DNA of 64,000 nt from contig JALSGS010000034.1 in the NCBI GenBank assembly GCA_026982695.1, positions 248,001-312,000 of the forward strand. Direction: 5' to 3'. The notes beneath the pieces were generated by a model, which had not been told where the DNA came from, did not search any database, and saw only the letters and a program-made list of their open reading frames with translations. The position numbers and the translations under genes were made by a program. Positions 63,501 through 64,000 of this stretch are shown here, piece by piece; positions within the stretch are counted from its first letter, which is position 1; every line of letters starts with the position of its first letter. Source of the DNA: Saprospiraceae bacterium (lineage in GTDB: Bacteria; Bacteroidota; Bacteroidia; Chitinophagales; Saprospiraceae).

Positions 63501-63904
63501 AGTGTTGCCAGGACTACAAACAGCTCACCTGAGTTGATGCAATCATATAGCGCACAGCTTGCCGCTAGCTGTAGTACTACGACGGCTGTGTCATTAGGAG
63601 CTATATTGGGCAAAGCAAAAAGAGGCTGAGTGGGATCATTTAAGTTGGCTTCCATCGCCCCACTAATGCTCCCTACTTGATAGACAATGCCACAGTCATT
63701 GCCCAAAGTGGTGGTGAAATGCAGGGAGAGCAGATTACTTGTGAGATAGGTACTGGTAGTATTAGCGATGTGCACTTCCAGGGTGTCGGCATCGCAGGAG
63801 CTCAGCTCGTCAGGGGGAATAATGAGCACATTTTGGGCAAATGCAAGGGGGGCACAAAACCACAATACCATACACAACAGCCACGTGGGCAGACGCACAT
63901 TCAT
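57584..63904 (-). CDS. Giant secreted adhesin-like protein, gliding/T9SS type B C-terminus
   Basis: 2106 residues with a signal peptide (about 1-23, ending AFAQ). The long middle is made of Thr/Ser/Pro-rich beta-sandwich repeats (DUF11-like and Ig-like, with many paired cysteines). Later there are repeats with a C...CP...GxxV pattern (FACPDSPVLIG, VCQDEPLVLIA, FCPEDVPIL, VCAGQATTL, FCPGQSVQI, VCPGTTVDF). The last 95 residues are the gliding-motility-associated (CHU_C, T9SS type B) domain, with NMFTPNGDGINDYFAP and EIWSRWGQRVFF. It should be secreted and attached to the surface. It is convergent with the CHAT gene. Confidence 0.88.
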   Translation of the reverse strand: MNVRLPTWLLCMVLWFCAPLAFAQNVLIIPPDELSSCDADTLEVHIANTTSTYLTSNLLSLHFTTTLGNDCGIVYQVGSISGAMEANLNDPTQPLFALPNIAPNDTAVVVLQLAASCALYDCINSGELFVVLATLNYEGGITSATSSPFNAYAPSLFITQVNPTISSIQIGETLVREIRVRNTRPGALTKFIFTDNYTTTALSITSPQGEVLSNTSGLFQLLLDGDDFTAIGDSDTLFEQGEELVIVEYIHAASCSGDQPVTSIAQLRTSWGCQNTTCQVHEATAVIEVLPQPNTSPQLHLQWSIDTLSCYCGTFPITLHLQNVGNNVAYELSVLIDSEPEAPLSIVQSSLAAWMSGTSIDFSPTWLSPASANCPTTNDIDLNTASGVGISFDNIVLPPGAAPELRWDYLLCTENQGCTRTTPRWKIAVSYTDSCGNPYLYTQELSIPEIDMPSVSLSAESIGLSDTNLIFHLAIEEYLSAADSATFLWIALEFPEGLQPHDTNTYMLNGHLPDSLAWLDSTSLLLGYQEYVMGSTTLVHELLWGALWHCPQPPEVVMLPYDPCPVSNCSEPEVPHTIRAQVFLPISECPTQCQPRQCAELPLPLSCPTDTVWIPDTYVGTLLPQLYTQRISLGWKDDNDNRIADSFEPANASMAALKRALPGDTLKSTLSAVVQTHDSIQITTLTLGIGFRQNIGQAAIMPTSNRLSLWDHSASQLYILDDIPLSPHTNGDTIWWQQAFSFAQLALLGYELPPDWTLDTHDSISLNIEWHITQNGAPGSIEPIAFFPKLLAQTDNELPLKACICELTTDIVEVATPQVETLPGIFALPPCDTSALVGGSLISVKLPQNNFFPYEVRPLALLKSLELSLPPTMQIVQAQLTLFALSGGPTLLTNVPLVVDPTAPTQLFDIAHLQQLAEMDEGWNALFQYRFLAPCDLVAPDSLTLSTTLLWQPPLPQASPSTQSFSSLALRPMHPSLGLSMTNDWITTGTNKVSLEFQLFNTPTAVGGQQSGQAPNAFIIPTAPLSQCILSRTDDGSVLAQSNGIFQLGAIEAADTIPLQLTCTFTNCDAAVATLEYGWNCDALMHPTQASCRQYATTFTIIPNLSEAELLTPIAPPTVTLCASNGPFELHFYNAQAGHLFEPQLCLYLPPGLSYTLGSAAIQWPCGSGNWQMLPDPQPIGDGVWAWPPSAWPDSILQYGLPGIDESPLNELCVRFEGITSCDLASPSYYIATITGQQSCGAPANTVTRISTPFSIDQAPDPPYQMTIHAETTPYDGCTDNTTVTVTLTPNSSVPAGETLQLVLPQGLSYLPGSCQSISLVSDCTPQINGSVLEWTLPAMATGQIAAFNLQIEGLTQLVCGFHLLQWRVLHKANAAYCAPNADSCQLAVATSSLSLPITITRPSYTITDFQATIIPSSNDDLLTWTATILNEGIATQGTLTAALYLDNGNAQLDSADIWLAQLTDTISTTQSTYTFSGNTPIPPAQWCDLMLVISDQDNCACMGDTAFLAMPVQIFHPDTIFACPDSPVLIGDTTLNGTSWQWQPTTGIACPTCPQTSAVFSNNTGEVLAQTYTLFQQIAPYCIAQHFFTIATAPATGLIQPPEGVCQDEPLVLIAEQGSSYQWVGPGILDSNRQIWVVDPPISGTYMLTLTDSYGCTNIDSAVIEAYPKPMVTGNNDYFFCPEDVPILHAPPNPSWSYWWSPGLPWLDDPTSPSPTVLRLEDQTYLLQITNQYGCSTTDTITVAFGQSPQLVPPADGVVCAGQATTLTASGASWYEWMPLGICLDSICSQVQFAFAQNTTVVLTGYAENGCSTTALIQLTATEDTIYTLADTLYFCPGQSVQIFADEPPINQPGTYCKSYLTSGGCDSITCVPAAYHPLPDTTWLPVPSVCPGTTVDFFGQQLEQEGIYCTSVTATNGCDSLICTQLSYLSPPQIAVQPSTVVLSPGEDVQLMAISSTDSIVWTPAAGLSCSHCPEPVATPTQSITYTATAIDDNGCTASALVEIVVQSRCQSDSIQIPNMFTPNGDGINDYFAPLGDPDPSDATYVLEIWSRWGQRVFFQMGTQVRWDGNWFDDQAPADVYLYRLEVQCPDQTTTFVGEVTLVR

Positions 63905-64000
63905 AAAGTAGGTTTGGGCAGTTTAATTTGGTTGAATTGCCAGAGGCAATTTAGTAAAATGGGTGATTAGCCTTGAATATGAGTGTATAAAAGGTTTAAA

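Noticed and set aside
1-64000. CRISPR arrays, insertion sequences, prophage genes and rRNA genes
   Set aside because: None were seen: no regularly spaced repeats, no transposase or integrase motif and no rRNA-like sequence were recognised by eye.

Overview
The window looks like chromosomal DNA of a Bacteroidota bacterium, probably from the Saprospiria/Chitinophagia side; that placement is inferred, not tested. The signs are promoter -7 boxes of the TAnnTTTG type in front of many genes, few Shine-Dalgarno sequences, type IX secretion (T9SS) C-terminal sorting domains on secreted proteins, a gliding-motility type C-terminus on a 2106-residue protein, and families typical of the phylum (HYC_CC_PP, DUF5916, DUF5676, PorT-like barrels).

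Layout. 0-7 kb: a TetR regulator followed by a tripartite drug-type exporter (TolC, HlyD, two ABC ATPases, two ABC-2 permeases), a YbhGFSR-like set with the double ATPase split in two. 7-13.3 kb: housekeeping genes (TMTC-like TPR membrane protein, hemA, mnmE, a class III aminotransferase). 13.5-29.4 kb: a large copper/heavy-metal cluster holding a CusABC-type RND pump, metal-binding lipoproteins, HMA proteins, an AraC regulator with an HMA-like N-terminus, a Met-rich lipoprotein, a 42-residue CC membrane peptide, a CopB-type P1B ATPase, a secreted HMA-thioredoxin fusion and an outer-membrane protein. Its parts cover every step from cytoplasm to outside: ATPase for cytoplasm to periplasm, periplasmic binders and thiol protein, and the RND pump for export. 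29.4-50 kb: a beta-helix lipoprotein, groES-groEL, hsp20, an MFS carrier, a CnoX-like thioredoxin, a queD operon, envelope proteins, ppx/gppA, a DUF5916 protein, a sodium:solute symporter and dnaE.

50.2-52.5 kb: a tRNA with anticodon CAT followed by two broken genes, a DUF3089 hydrolase with several frame breaks and a frameshifted T9SS-exported BNR-like protein. 52.5-64 kb: a PKD/T9SS protein, mlaE-mlaF followed by an envelope-anchored CHAT protein, and the giant T9SS type B protein.

The most unexpected signal is not a gene. The 13-mer GCCTTTCGGCAAA occurs seven times exactly, in both orientations, in unrelated genes and in different reading frames, and five copies extend to GCCTTTCGGCAAATG. 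By base counting about 0.002 copies are expected. It behaves like a genome-wide DNA-level word (uptake-sequence-like or another architecture signal). Other points of interest are two intrinsic terminators placed just upstream of metal-gene start codons and several near-leaderless promoters. All calls rest on reading the sequence; no database search was run.
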